Below are positions 24,244 through 30,643 of a DNA stretch of 64,000 nucleotides, piece by piece. Under the pieces are notes generated by a model. The model was not told the origin of the DNA. It did not search any database and saw nothing but the letters and a program-made list of their open reading frames with translations. The position numbers and the translations under genes were made by a program. The stretch spans positions 1 to 64,000 of IMG/VR virus record IMGVR_UViG_3300042914_003272; one strand, given 5' to 3'. Every line of letters begins with the position of its first letter. Position 1 is the first letter of the stretch. Source of the DNA: a virus.

Positions 24244-24677
24244 ACCAAGCTAAAATAAACCCAGTCAAAGAACCTCTTTAACAATTTAAATATTCAGTTG
24301 TCTAGACAGTGGGCTAAAACAATATAGGTAATCAGGTTTTACAACCAACTTGCAATCAGAACTTTAGAGTTCCCAACTAATTCTTTACTTTAATTGAGGG
24401 TCTCTCAACCAAGTCCCGGTTTCCCAGGTAAGGCAGAACTTTAGCCCGGTGTCCTCACGATTGCTTAAAGGACTGTTTACCAAGTCTGAACTCTATCCGG
24501 CATTTCGTCTGCTAACCAAGCCTAGTTCCTCACTAGCTCTACACTTCAAAGCCTCAAGAGCCTTACATCGTGGTGGTTTGCGTCTACTCACTCGTAGTTA
24601 GTTCAACCAAGTAAATACAATATAGCAGACTTTGTGGTTAAGTGACAAGTCTTGCAGCTTGTTGTTCTGGCAAAGCT
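24244..24677 (+). other. Non-coding stretch with repeated AACCAAG boxes
   Basis: About 430 bases without a credible ORF. AACCAAG occurs at 24243, 24407, 24514 and 24605, with TACCAAG at 24478. It contains short GC-rich stems but no tRNA, group I or riboswitch pattern that I recognise. Candidates: a structured RNA, or binding sites of a replication or partition protein. Confidence 0.4.
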
Positions 24678-24717
24678 ATTTTTATGGTCGCTACGCTCCC
24701 TATATATAGTTGTAGTT
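24678..24717 (+). promoter_or_regulatory. Type B module
   Basis: ATGGTCGCTACGCTCCC (24683-24699), TATATATAGTTGTAGTTAA; the core ends 33 bases before ATG 24732. No terminator directly precedes it. Confidence 0.6.
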
Positions 24718-24731
24718 AACGAGGTTTGGTT

Positions 24732-24911
24732 ATGAGAATCACATTTAAACTGTCAGCACTGAATCGTATTCACTTGGCTGGGAAACAAGAACTCATGAAT
24801 CTGGCAGAGTTCTACGAGGTTGAGGGCTATGAGGATATGAGCATGGAAATGCTAAGGGAAGCCCTTGAGGAGGTAAAGTCCTCATTTAATGAGGACGGTT
24901 ACAGAGAGTAA
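24732..24911 (+). CDS. Small SAP-like protein, paralogue 1
   Basis: 59 residues from ATG 24732 with GAGG 7 bases upstream (TTG at 24726 is not needed). Residues ~18-46, ELMNLAEFYEVEGYEDMSMEMLREALEEV, form two helices around a GYEDMS turn, like a SAP or Rho-N half-domain. It is clearly related to the next gene (HFAKLDQIKGFEDMSCEELREALEEE). Tandem duplication with duplicated leader and terminator. Probably binds nucleic acid or protein; not proven. Confidence 0.6.
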   Translation: MRITFKLSALNRIHLAGKQELMNLAEFYEVEGYEDMSMEMLREALEEVKSSFNEDGYRE

Positions 24912-24917
24912 ACAATT

Positions 24918-24942
24918 GGAGGGCATTGTCCCTCCTTTTTTT
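24918..24942 (+). terminator. Rho-independent terminator
   Basis: GGAGGG-CATTGT-CCCTCC then TTTTTTT; the same hairpin is repeated after the next gene at 25206. Confidence 0.85.
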
Positions 24943-24978
24943 ATGGTCGCTACGCTCCCTATATATAGATGTAGTTAA
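24943..24978 (+). promoter_or_regulatory. Type B module
   Basis: Core identical to that at 24683, then TATATATAGATGTAGTTAATT; ends 34 bases before ATG 24993. Confidence 0.6.
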
Positions 24979-24992
24979 TTCAGGTATTGATT

Positions 24993-25196
24993 ATGTTGGT
25001 CTTAAGTTATTTCGATATTTATTCTTATGATTTGTCCACTCTCAGACATTTTGCAAAGCTTGACCAGATAAAGGGTTTTGAGGATATGAGTTGTGAAGAA
25101 CTCAGAGAAGCTTTGGAGGAGGAAGGTCAGAGACTCGCCAGAGAAGGTGATGAAGCCTTGTCAAAGTTTGAGGAATCAAAGGAAGTGTTTGGTTAA
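24993..25196 (+). CDS. Small SAP-like protein, paralogue 2
   Basis: 67 residues from ATG 24993. Residues ~15-45 match the upstream paralogue (LRHFAKLDQIKGFEDMSCEELREALEEE), followed by an acidic helical tail. A tandem duplicate of the 24732 gene, including terminator and type B module. The leader and gene appear to have been copied together, showing that gene plus module is the unit of duplication. Confidence 0.6.
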   Translation: MLVLSYFDIYSYDLSTLRHFAKLDQIKGFEDMSCEELREALEEEGQRLAREGDEALSKFEESKEVFG

Positions 25197-25205
25197 TTTA
25201 TTCTT

Positions 25206-25230
25206 GGAGGGCATTGTCCCTCCTTTTCTT
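25206..25230 (+). terminator. Rho-independent terminator
   Basis: GGAGGG-CATTGT-CCCTCC with TTTTCTT, the duplicate of 24918; followed by a degenerate type B core (TGTTGGCTTCGCACAAC) with no gene after it. Confidence 0.75.
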
Positions 25231-25922
25231 CTGTTGGCTTCGCACAACCCCTGAAACCAAGACTACAACTACGTTTGCAATATTAATACACTTAGTCTTT
25301 CAGATGACATTCTTCTAGTAGAAATTACAATGGATTATTTGCAGCCTATTAACTGTAATCAAGTTAATAACAACAAAATCACTGAGAAGACAGATTAAAG
25401 CAAGCTTAATCTACTTAATTTAAAGTAAACCAAATAACATTAAACCAAATTTGACAATCTCAGTATGTACAAAACGCCAAAGGCTTTGTACAAAACGCCA
25501 GACCGCAACTTGCTTGACTTGTACAAAGTGACAATTGGTCAACCACTATGCTTTCAGCCCATCTAAGACCACGATTGCTTGATAGCAGCATAACATTATT
25601 TAATCTGTGTATGGCTAATCGTACAATATCATAGTGAACTCAGTCATTCTACATACCTTCTCAGTAATCCGTACAAAGATATACTTATTCCCTGCTATTT
25701 TCTAATAATTAAAATAAACTAAAATCCTTTAACAGTAACGCTTTCAATTAATACAAAATAACTTTTAAATGCCTATTTCAACCCTATCAAAATACCTTTT
25801 TAACCAACGTCTCTATTGCTACCATCAAGCAAATAAACGCTGCTCTTATATTATATATATTAGTTAATATATTATATTAATTAAATTACGCACGATATAA
25901 GAAGACTACTTTATTTGAACAG
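25231..25922. other. Long non-coding region, candidate replication origin
   Basis: About 690 bases without a credible gene. Direct repeats TGTACAAAACGCCA at 25466 and 25487 plus TGTACAAAGTG at 25520 and further GTACAA copies near 25624 and 25674 look like iterons. An AT tract (TTATATTATATATATTAG..., ~25846-25887) follows. Iterons plus an AT-rich unwinding tract are typical of phage and plasmid origins, but no replication gene adjoins and no strand-bias test was done. Confidence 0.4.
25466..25530 (+). repeat. Iteron-like TGTACAAA repeats
   Basis: TGTACAAAACGCCA at 25466-25479 and 25487-25500 (spacing 21 bases, two helical turns) and TGTACAAAGTG at 25520. Confidence 0.65.
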
Positions 25923-26108
25923 GTGTCCTATTTGCAACACACCTCCGAATATAGACAGGCTATCGCCTGGTGCGCGCAGGGAAAACTTTCACCTAAAAAC
26001 CAAAAGAATTTTAAACCAGCAAGAAAGTTTAAACTAGCTTTGTTAAAACAGGCTGTTAGGGTATATAGGCTGTTAGAAAAACAGGCTGCTAGAAAAACAG
26101 GCTATTAG
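25923..26108 (+). CDS. Doubtful small basic protein
   Basis: 61 codons from GTG 25923 (AGGTG context). Strongly basic (Lys/Arg) and helical, but the 3' end is made of a 16-base tandem repeat (GGCTGTTAGAAAAACA and variants, 26049-26105) that may be non-coding. No family. Kept at low confidence because a frame of this kind can arise by chance. Confidence 0.3.
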   Translation: MSYLQHTSEYRQAIAWCAQGKLSPKNQKNFKPARKFKLALLKQAVRVYRLLEKQAARKTGY

Positions 26109-26114
26109 AAAACC
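26049..26114 (+). repeat. 16-base tandem repeat GGCTGYTAGAAAAACA
   Basis: Three to four imperfect copies ending in GGCTATTAGAAAACCAG. Spans the end of the doubtful ORF and its downstream flank. Confidence 0.6.
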
Positions 26115-26141
26115 AGAAGTTAGAGGGCTAGAGGGTACACA

Positions 26142-26234
26142 ATGCTAGAAAACCTTCTGTACTGGGTTTACCCTTGCTTTCCCACCACAGAATTTCCTTC
26201 TTTGGTCTACGCCTTTGCCTTTTCCTGGGGATAA
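26142..26234 (+). CDS. Possible hydrophobic 30-aa peptide
   Basis: MLENLLYWVYPCFPTTEF...AFSWG preceded by GAGGGTACACA, a good ribosome-binding site. Aromatic and hydrophobic; could be a small membrane peptide. No other support. The rest of 26109-26382 shows no gene. Confidence 0.25.
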   Translation: MLENLLYWVYPCFPTTEFPSLVYAFAFSWG

Positions 26235-26382
26235 GCTTTCCGCCGCTCGTCCTCTGATTTGCCTCTATTTTTGTGTTTTAAATGCCTTTAATATCTTTCT
26301 GGGGTATTTAGTTATTAATCCAAATCCAAGAGGCTTTAACAAGGAAAATTGAAGGGATAATCTAAAACCACTGCAAAATTTT

Positions 26383-26625
26383 ATGCAACCATTGCCTAAC
26401 CCAGTCCCTAACAACCTTCCCCACATAGCCAACCTGGTTGCCGCAGACATCTTGTACCGGAAACAGATAGGCATTCGTAAATATGGTACTCCACTACAAC
26501 CTTTCAACAACAGAAGTGCTTTACAAGACGCTTATGAAGAAGTATTAGACTTAGCTAATTATCTCAAGCAAAAATTAGAAGAAGAACGGATTAATCTTGA
26601 CAATACAGATTACCCTGATTGGTAA
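26383..26625 (+). CDS. MazG-like / phage nucleotide pyrophosphohydrolase-related protein
   Basis: 80 residues. The stretch YRKQIGIRKYGTPLQPFNNRSALQDAYEEVLDLANYLKQKLEEE matches a widespread phage protein pattern (GxxKYGTxLQxxNGRDALxDAYEEALDLxxYLRQ). That pattern is related to the all-alpha NTP pyrophosphohydrolase (MazG-like) fold, with E52/E53, D56 and related acids as the metal-ligand candidates. It may clean or alter nucleotide pools during infection. It is short, so it may be a regulatory subunit. The opposite-strand frame 26265-26510 is its shadow. Confidence 0.6.
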   Translation: MQPLPNPVPNNLPHIANLVAADILYRKQIGIRKYGTPLQPFNNRSALQDAYEEVLDLANYLKQKLEEERINLDNTDYPDW

Positions 26626-26638
26626 GCATACAAAGTAC

Positions 26639-26669
26639 AAGGCTAACGCCTTATAAGCAGTGAAGTATC
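26639..26669 (+). promoter_or_regulatory. Type A module (AAGGC-TAAC-GCCTT + GCAGTGAAGTATC)
   Basis: The hairpin ends 36 bases before ATG 26688. Confidence 0.6.
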
Positions 26670-26687
26670 AACACAACAGTGCTGTAT

Positions 26688-26909
26688 ATGTCTAAAGAAA
26701 TAACTCAGGCTGCTGTAGTTGAATTTAACAACGCTAGAAAGTTGTTATCTGAAAACAACTTTCATGCTGTCCAAATGCTGCTTAACAATGACAGATACTG
26801 GTCTGTTATCTGGAAACTTAATGGTAAATTAACTAACATTAAAATTGGTTTGACTAAAGCCAAAGCCATTAAATTAGCAGAAGCTTTGAACAAAAAATTG
26901 AAACAATAA
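26688..26909 (+). CDS. Hypothetical early protein
   Basis: 73 residues from ATG 26688 (the GTG at 26679 has no better ribosome-binding site). Basic at the C-terminus (KAKAIKLAEALNKKLKQ), with a small beta segment YWSVIWKLNGKLTNIKIGL in the middle. The fold resembles a short beta hairpin plus helix; no family recognised. It is followed directly by a type B module and the NADAR-like gene. Confidence 0.55.
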   Translation: MSKEITQAAVVEFNNARKLLSENNFHAVQMLLNNDRYWSVIWKLNGKLTNIKIGLTKAKAIKLAEALNKKLKQ

Positions 26910-26912
26910 AGA

Positions 26913-26953
26913 TTTTTATGGTCGCTACGCTCCTACTTTGTAGGTGTAATTTA
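26913..26953 (+). promoter_or_regulatory. Type B module
   Basis: ATGGTCGCTACGCTCC at 26918-26933, then GTAGGTGTAATTTA; ends 30 bases before ATG 26963. Confidence 0.55.
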
Positions 26954-26962
26954 TGGTGGTTT

Positions 26963-27361
26963 ATGTTTAAATCCTGCAATATTTGGAGCGGTAGCTCCGA
27001 TGGATTAAGTGCAGCATTAACTAACTGCACTGAAATTGCCTTTAGAAAAGGCAAGCTAAAAAATCACTACCCTATTGTTGATAAAAATGGGGTTGTTTTC
27101 CCTGACGCTGAAACAGCCTATAAACTACATAAAACAGGTGACATTGTAAAGGATAGAGCAATAATGATTAGGATTATTGCTGCCAAGCTAAGGCAATACC
27201 CACGCCTTACTCACCACATTACCGCACGTGGTGGTATCGAGTGGCTACAGACCTGTAGTCATATAGTTGGGGTAAAAGGTTCAAGGTGGGAAGGCGTGGG
27301 TACTGAAAGTAATTTTATAAGTTGCTTAATTGCAGCTTATGAAGTTGTGGTTGATGAGTAA
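26963..27361 (+). CDS. NADAR-superfamily (YbiA-like) protein
   Basis: 132 residues from ATG 26963; the ATG at 26918 belongs to the type B core. Compared with YbiA/NADAR, ~45-62 VFPDAETAYKLHK fits the SxExxxQxxK region, and ~72-130 IRIIAAKLRQYPRLTHHITARGG...GSRWEGVGTESNFISCLIAAYE fits the AKFRQHPxL...W...N.LG.xLMxxR region. NADAR enzymes act on ADP-ribose-linked compounds, and some remove ADP-ribose from guanine in DNA as antitoxins of DarT2-type toxins. It is followed by a DUF4326-like gene. The match is by eye and the catalytic residues are not verified. Confidence 0.6.
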   Translation: MFKSCNIWSGSSDGLSAALTNCTEIAFRKGKLKNHYPIVDKNGVVFPDAETAYKLHKTGDIVKDRAIMIRIIAAKLRQYPRLTHHITARGGIEWLQTCSHIVGVKGSRWEGVGTESNFISCLIAAYEVVVDE

Positions 27362-27366
27362 TGAAT

Positions 27367-27394
27367 TAGGTGGTGTAAAAGCCACCTATTTTTT
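27367..27394 (+). terminator. Rho-independent terminator
   Basis: TAGGTGG-TGTAAAAG-CCACCTA followed by TTTTTTT, after the NADAR-like gene and immediately before a type B core. Confidence 0.8.
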
Positions 27395-27432
27395 ATGGTC
27401 GCTACGCTCCTAAATTATTTAGTTGTAGTTTA
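27395..27432 (+). promoter_or_regulatory. Type B module
   Basis: ATGGTCGCTACGCTCC then AGTTGTAGTTTA; ends 37 bases before ATG 27447. Confidence 0.6.
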
Positions 27433-27446
27433 TTTTGCATTAAATC

Positions 27447-27863
27447 ATGAACATCCTACGTCATAAAAACGGTTACATTGGTAATACTAAAATCGTCTAT
27501 TGTGGTAGACTTAAATCCAATAAACAATGGAAATTAGGCAATCCATTTAGCTGGAAACGGTCTCAAGCCCGTTGGTTAGTTAAAGACCTAAAAGAATGCC
27601 TTGATAAATTCAAATTGTTTACTTGGGACTTAATTAATGAGCGTTGGAATAAATTCAACCCTGAAGATATTGAATTTGCCCAACAATATTGGACTCAAAT
27701 GAAATCCTTAGCAAATCAAATTAAGCAGGGTGAGGTTGATGCCCTCACCTGTTTTTGTGGTGAATGGAAAAACTTTACTCCAGTTAAAGGTGTTCCCTAT
27801 GAATGCCATACCCAAATATTATATGCAGCTTGCTTGTATATGATTGAAAAAGAAATTGTCTAA
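27447..27863 (+). CDS. DUF4326-like protein
   Basis: 138 residues. IVYCGRL...KLGNPFSWKRSQARW at ~16-44 and LTCFCGEWKNFTP...YECHTQILYAACLYM at ~101-135 match the DUF4326 pattern (vyIGRp..lGNPf ... L.C.C....CHg..L...l). The family is thought to bind nucleotide or ADP-ribose-like ligands. Cys103, Cys105 and the CH pair are conserved-type residues. Pairing with a NADAR-like gene on the same strand suggests a joint role in ADP-ribose chemistry or counter-defence. Family call fairly good; biochemistry unknown. Confidence 0.65.
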   Translation: MNILRHKNGYIGNTKIVYCGRLKSNKQWKLGNPFSWKRSQARWLVKDLKECLDKFKLFTWDLINERWNKFNPEDIEFAQQYWTQMKSLANQIKQGEVDALTCFCGEWKNFTPVKGVPYECHTQILYAACLYMIEKEIV

Positions 27864-27885
27864 CCTGTTGGCGTTAGCAAGTACA

Positions 27886-27917
27886 AGGCTAACGCCTAAT
27901 TACTTTTGGTGGAAATT
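27886..27917 (+). promoter_or_regulatory. Type A module (AGGC-TAAC-GCCT + TTTTGGTGGAAAT)
   Basis: The hairpin ends 41 bases before ATG 27938. An inverted copy, TTGGCGTTAGC at 27868, could pair with it to make a 10-bp stem, so it may also terminate transcription of the DUF4326-like gene. Confidence 0.55.
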
Positions 27918-27937
27918 AACTAATCGGAGAAAAAGAA

Positions 27938-28159
27938 ATGACCAACTTAAATTTACCAGAAGAAATGACTTATTACTTTACGGAATGGAAGTCCGGTAAT
28001 CCTTATTTTGGAAAGTTTAAATCTAAAGATTACTGCGTAAATGGAAGATTAGAATACGAGAAAATATCTCAGTCTTTGGGATTTAAAATTAAAATTCAGC
28101 CTTTAAAAGATGAAAACTTGATAGAAAGGTTGAATCGTGAAGGGAACTTTTTTATCTAG
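27938..28159 (+). CDS. Hypothetical early protein
   Basis: 73 residues, good ribosome-binding site GGAGAAAAAGAA before the ATG. Aromatic beta-rich N-terminus (EEMTYYFTEWKSGNPYFGKFKSKDYC) and a helical basic C-terminus. No family recognised. Followed by a combined terminator and type B core. Confidence 0.6.
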   Translation: MTNLNLPEEMTYYFTEWKSGNPYFGKFKSKDYCVNGRLEYEKISQSLGFKIKIQPLKDENLIERLNREGNFFI

Positions 28160-28180
28160 GCTTAATCGAATAAAGGTTTT

Positions 28181-28221
28181 TATGGGAGGCTACGCCTCCC
28201 TTTTTTTTGTTTGTAGTTTTA
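28181..28221 (+). promoter_or_regulatory. Type B module acting as a terminator
   Basis: TATGGGAGGC-TAC-GCCTCCC (28184-28200) is itself followed by TTTTTTTT, then GTTTGTAGTTTTAGTTAA. A single hairpin can thus end one transcript and lead the next; ends 44 bases before ATG 28244. Confidence 0.6.
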
Positions 28222-28243
28222 GTTAATTTAATTAAAGTTTATC

Positions 28244-28699
28244 ATGGCTTACACAACAGTTCAAGTTTCAGAATTAGCTTGCAATATCTTTTCTCAATGG
28301 GCTATTAAGTCCGTTAGTACACTAAATTTGCAACAGCTAGACTCTAATGTTTTTAAATGGGTTTTTTGGAAAGGTGGGGAGATTAAATCCATTACTTTGT
28401 TGGTTAAAGGTAGTACAAAAACTATTGAGAATCTTTACTTTCAAAAAGCTAAGTTTGGTAAAGGGTTAATTCTTGAAATGCCCAAGCATGATAGTGTAAC
28501 CCATGTTCTTTGGGTTGATGTTAATAATGGTGACAGTGCTTTAGCTTCACTTGTTAACCTTTCAGTCTTATTGCAGTCTAAAACAGATGCTGATGATTTC
28601 AACTCATTCAAAACTCCTGACGGCAACGTTCATGTAGTCCCATTAGACTATCTTGAGTGCGAAAACATAGGCGTTAAAAGACGTAATCTTTTAGCTTAA
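28244..28699 (+). CDS. Hypothetical early protein
   Basis: 151 residues, alpha/beta. Segments VFKWVFWKGGEIKSITLLVKG and VTHVLWVDVNNGDSALASLVNLSVLL suggest a compact globular domain. No family recognised. It has its own leader and terminator. The opposite-strand frame 28441-28626 is a shadow. Confidence 0.55.
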   Translation: MAYTTVQVSELACNIFSQWAIKSVSTLNLQQLDSNVFKWVFWKGGEIKSITLLVKGSTKTIENLYFQKAKFGKGLILEMPKHDSVTHVLWVDVNNGDSALASLVNLSVLLQSKTDADDFNSFKTPDGNVHVVPLDYLECENIGVKRRNLLA

Positions 28700-28711
28700 T
28701 ACTCAATTTTT

Positions 28712-28743
28712 ACCCATTGGTTTAATCCGGTGGGTGTTTTTTT
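28712..28743 (+). terminator. Rho-independent terminator
   Basis: ACCCA-TTGGTTTAATCCGG-TGGGT followed by GTTTTTTT; stem with an internal T-G pair. Confidence 0.7.
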
Positions 28744-28788
28744 ATGTGCGCTACGCGTATTAATTTTAGTTTGTAGTTTTAGTTAATT
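28744..28788 (+). promoter_or_regulatory. Type B module
   Basis: ATGTGCGCTACGCGTAT then TTTGTAGTTTTAGTTAATT; ends 43 bases before ATG 28803. Confidence 0.6.
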
Positions 28789-28802
28789 GTTTGGAGTTTG
28801 CT

Positions 28803-29042
28803 ATGGTTTTCCAAATTAAAGTTGAGAATTTTTACTCTGCTATTTTGGCATTACAGATGAACGAGTATTTAGATATGATTGAGTATTTTAATTTCGGCTA
28901 CGCAACAAAAGACAGAAGTGAAGTCGAAGAATGTATCCCGCCATGGGATATGGCTTTAGAGCTAGTAGACAGGGGATATCGTGTTTCAGACCTTTACAAT
29001 GAAGGGTATAAATACATCCCCCAATATTGCCCTCTAGGTTAA
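28803..29042 (+). CDS. Hypothetical early protein
   Basis: 79 residues from ATG 28803 (ribosome-binding site TTGGAG at 28791-28796). Acidic, aromatic: ENFYSAILALQMNEYLDMIEYFNFGYATKDRS then a C-terminal region with YNEGYKYIPQYCPLG. No family. Member of the leader/terminator-delimited small-gene array. Confidence 0.55.
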   Translation: MVFQIKVENFYSAILALQMNEYLDMIEYFNFGYATKDRSEVEECIPPWDMALELVDRGYRVSDLYNEGYKYIPQYCPLG

Positions 29043-29051
29043 TTTCAATTT

Positions 29052-29080
29052 AAGACCAGTGTAAAAGCTGGTCTTTTTTT
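29052..29080 (+). terminator. Rho-independent terminator
   Basis: AAGACCAG-TGTAAAAG-CTGGTCTT followed by TTTTT, adjoining the next type B core. Confidence 0.85.
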
Positions 29081-29120
29081 ATGTGCGCTACGCATCTTGA
29101 TTTAGTTGTAGTTTAATTAG
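29081..29120 (+). promoter_or_regulatory. Type B module
   Basis: ATGTGCGCTACGCATC then AGTTGTAGTTTAATTAG; ends 39 bases before ATG 29135. Confidence 0.6.
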
Positions 29121-29134
29121 TTGTTCGAGGTTTT

Positions 29135-29380
29135 ATGATTCAAATAACTGTGATTTCCGAAGCCAATGCTTATGCAGAAGGCTCAGAAAGGAACTGGGTT
29201 AGAAGAGAATATTATATTGAGTCCAGTGGACCTATCCCAAATAAAGATTATTTATGGGAACACCTGGAAAAGCTAAAAAAAGAAGGTAAAGTCCATTATA
29301 AATGGGCTTTGCCTCAAGACATACTCCTATTTGATGATGGGACGGCTGTGTTTACCCCTTATTTGGGAAGCATGGATTAG
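29135..29380 (+). CDS. Hypothetical early protein
   Basis: 81 residues, CGAGG before the ATG. Pattern: a beta strand (MIQITVISEANAY), EGSERNWVRREYYIES, a KDYLWEHLEKLKKEGK helix, then ILLFDDGTAVF. A compact alpha-beta fold. No family recognised. Confidence 0.55.
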   Translation: MIQITVISEANAYAEGSERNWVRREYYIESSGPIPNKDYLWEHLEKLKKEGKVHYKWALPQDILLFDDGTAVFTPYLGSMD

Positions 29381-29387
29381 ATATATA

Positions 29388-29414
29388 GAGAGGGTTTAAT
29401 GCCCTCTTTTTTTT
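29388..29414 (+). terminator. Rho-independent terminator
   Basis: AGAGGG-TTTAATG-CCCTCT followed by TTTTTTT. Confidence 0.85.
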
Positions 29415-29451
29415 ATGGACGCTACGCGCCCTACTAGTTTTGTGTAGTTAA
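29415..29451 (+). promoter_or_regulatory. Type B module
   Basis: ATGGACGCTACGCGCCC then TTTGTGTAGTTAAG. It is 105 bases from the next ATG, because a type C motif (29513) with its own spacing intervenes. Confidence 0.55.
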
Positions 29452-29512
29452 GTGGACGCACTTTGGGTAATTCTAGATAGCCCCTACAACGACTGTATCT
29501 AGCTCAATTTAT

Positions 29513-29529
29513 TAGCAAAATAATCGGAG
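29513..29529 (+). promoter_or_regulatory. Type C motif (TAGCAAAATAATCGGAG)
   Basis: Seven bases before ATG 29536; includes the ribosome-binding site CGGAG. Confidence 0.5.
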
Positions 29530-29535
29530 TCTGTT

Positions 29536-30396
29536 ATGTCAGTCAAGCCTGAAATCACAGTTACTTGCTTGAAAGAATCTCGCCAGTATCAAGGGGCTAA
29601 ATGCCCTATTGGTACATTCATTGTCCGTCTATACTGGAAAGATTATTCCAAGTATGTTAGAAACGAACGAAAACTTGACGGTGTTTATTTGTTAAAGGAT
29701 TCCAAAAATATTTACCACAGAACTTGTGAATTTGCCGTTACATCTTTACAGTCTTTAGAATACCTTTTGTCCAATTGCGATAAAGCTGGTGGTATCAAAG
29801 GCAAATGGTTTCAAAGACAAACAGAGTACGCTGTAATGAAGTTCCGTGGCTTTGCTCAGACTGCATACGAATTTGTCAAGCCCATTAAAGTTGCAGTAAC
29901 TCAAGTTAAGCAAACTGTTTCCAAGGTAGCTCAATCCGTTTTCCGCAGATTTGACCCACGCCAACCTCAATCATTTGCCAAGTGCTTCACCCTTGAGCAA
30001 GCCAAATATTTGTTCGACCGTTGCCCTGAGTCTCAACGTACTCAGAAGTTTATTGACAATTATTTGGCAACTTGTGAACGCATAGCTGCTGTTCCCCAAG
30101 TTGTTTCCATAGACGATATTGCTCCTGCATTGGTTGAACAACATTCAGAAGTTCTTGAGCATATCCCAGCTACGGACTCTCAAGTTAGACAAATGATGGC
30201 TGATGGCTACAAAGCTAACGCCAGACGTTGTAAGCAATGGGTAATCGGCGTTGGTAGGTCTATTCCTGATTTTCAAGTAATTGTCAAGGGGACTGACAAG
30301 CGCAATGCTGAAAAAATAATGCAGCAAGTAATTGAAAATATTCTGCTTGCAGAGTTGTCAGTGTCACAATTACGTGATATCATTGCAGCAAGTTAG
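29536..30396 (+). CDS. Hypothetical early protein
   Basis: 286 residues, basic and Val/Gln-rich. An N-terminal globular domain (~1-95, with Cys residues) is followed by a helix region (KVAVTQVKQTVSKVAQSVFRRF) and a C-terminal helical domain (~160-286) ending LSVSQLRDIIAAS, again SAP/Rho-N-like in style. No known family. It is the largest gene of the early array and starts just after type B and type C elements. DNA-binding is a possibility only. Confidence 0.55.
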   Translation: MSVKPEITVTCLKESRQYQGAKCPIGTFIVRLYWKDYSKYVRNERKLDGVYLLKDSKNIYHRTCEFAVTSLQSLEYLLSNCDKAGGIKGKWFQRQTEYAVMKFRGFAQTAYEFVKPIKVAVTQVKQTVSKVAQSVFRRFDPRQPQSFAKCFTLEQAKYLFDRCPESQRTQKFIDNYLATCERIAAVPQVVSIDDIAPALVEQHSEVLEHIPATDSQVRQMMADGYKANARRCKQWVIGVGRSIPDFQVIVKGTDKRNAEKIMQQVIENILLAELSVSQLRDIIAAS

Positions 30397-30426
30397 GTGG
30401 TGTTCCCTAGCCTGACCTGATGACTA

Positions 30427-30462
30427 CCACTGGGGATTATCCTCCCCACTTTCCCCAGTGGT
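30427..30462 (+). other. Hairpin after 30396 gene
   Basis: CCACTGGGG / CCCCAGTGG, nine base pairs around an 18-base loop, without a U-run. It may terminate poorly or stabilise the 3' end. Confidence 0.5.
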
Positions 30463-30465
30463 ACA

Positions 30466-30493
30466 GGGGCGACTGCCCCATTAGAATTGAAGT
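30466..30493 (+). promoter_or_regulatory. Type A module (GGGGC-GACT-GCCCC + AATTGAAGTATT)
   Basis: The hairpin ends 40 bases before a 7-codon ORF at 30519; a type C motif follows. Confidence 0.55.
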
Positions 30494-30495
30494 AT

Positions 30496-30512
30496 TAGCA
30501 AAATAAAAGGAG
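30496..30512 (+). promoter_or_regulatory. Type C motif (TAGCAAAATAAAAGGAG)
   Basis: Contains AGGAG six bases before ATG 30519. Confidence 0.45.
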
Positions 30513-30518
30513 TTTCTC

Positions 30519-30542
30519 ATGGAACGTGGTTCAGGTAGATAA
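30519..30542 (+). CDS. Possible 7-residue leader peptide (MERGSGR)
   Basis: A strong AGGAG site, then ATG and TAA after seven codons. It could be a leader peptide or the remnant of a truncated gene, since it carries a complete A + C leader. The following 42-base hairpin repeat (30556) would be next on the transcript. Confidence 0.3.
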   Translation: MERGSGR

Positions 30543-30555
30543 TTGACTGGAAGCA

Positions 30556-30598
30556 CCCTATTCCTAGTGTTTTTATACTAAGAATAGGGGGCAAGGCT
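30556..30598 (+). repeat. Hairpin repeat copy 1 (CCCTATTC...GAATAGGG)
   Basis: CCCTATTCCTAGTG / TACTAAGAATAGGG stem around a T-rich loop, then GGCAAGGCT; the same 43 bases recur at 31535-31577. Confidence 0.8.
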
Positions 30599-30624
30599 AA
30601 CGCCTAATTAGTTGTGAAGTAAAA
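30593..30624 (+). promoter_or_regulatory. Type A module (AGGC-TAAC-GCCT + TTGTGAAGTAAAA)
   Basis: Ends 39 bases before ATG 30644 and directly follows the repeated hairpin. Confidence 0.6.
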
Positions 30625-30643
30625 TAAATTTGGAGAATATGTT

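Noticed and set aside
24244-24677. tRNA or tmRNA gene
   Set aside because: No T-arm (GGTTCRANTCC) or cloverleaf could be found.
25846-25887. CRISPR-like array
   Set aside because: Only an AT-rich tract and a few short repeats; no equal-length spacers.
26265-26510. Minus-strand ORF opposite 26383-26625
   Set aside because: Overlaps a MazG-like gene on the other strand; no ribosome-binding site or module; composition is the mirror of the real gene.
30180-30230. Type A hairpin inside the 29536 gene (AAGCTAACGCCAG)
   Set aside because: No stem beyond 3 bp and no TGATGTA box; coding coincidence (Ala-Asn-Ala).
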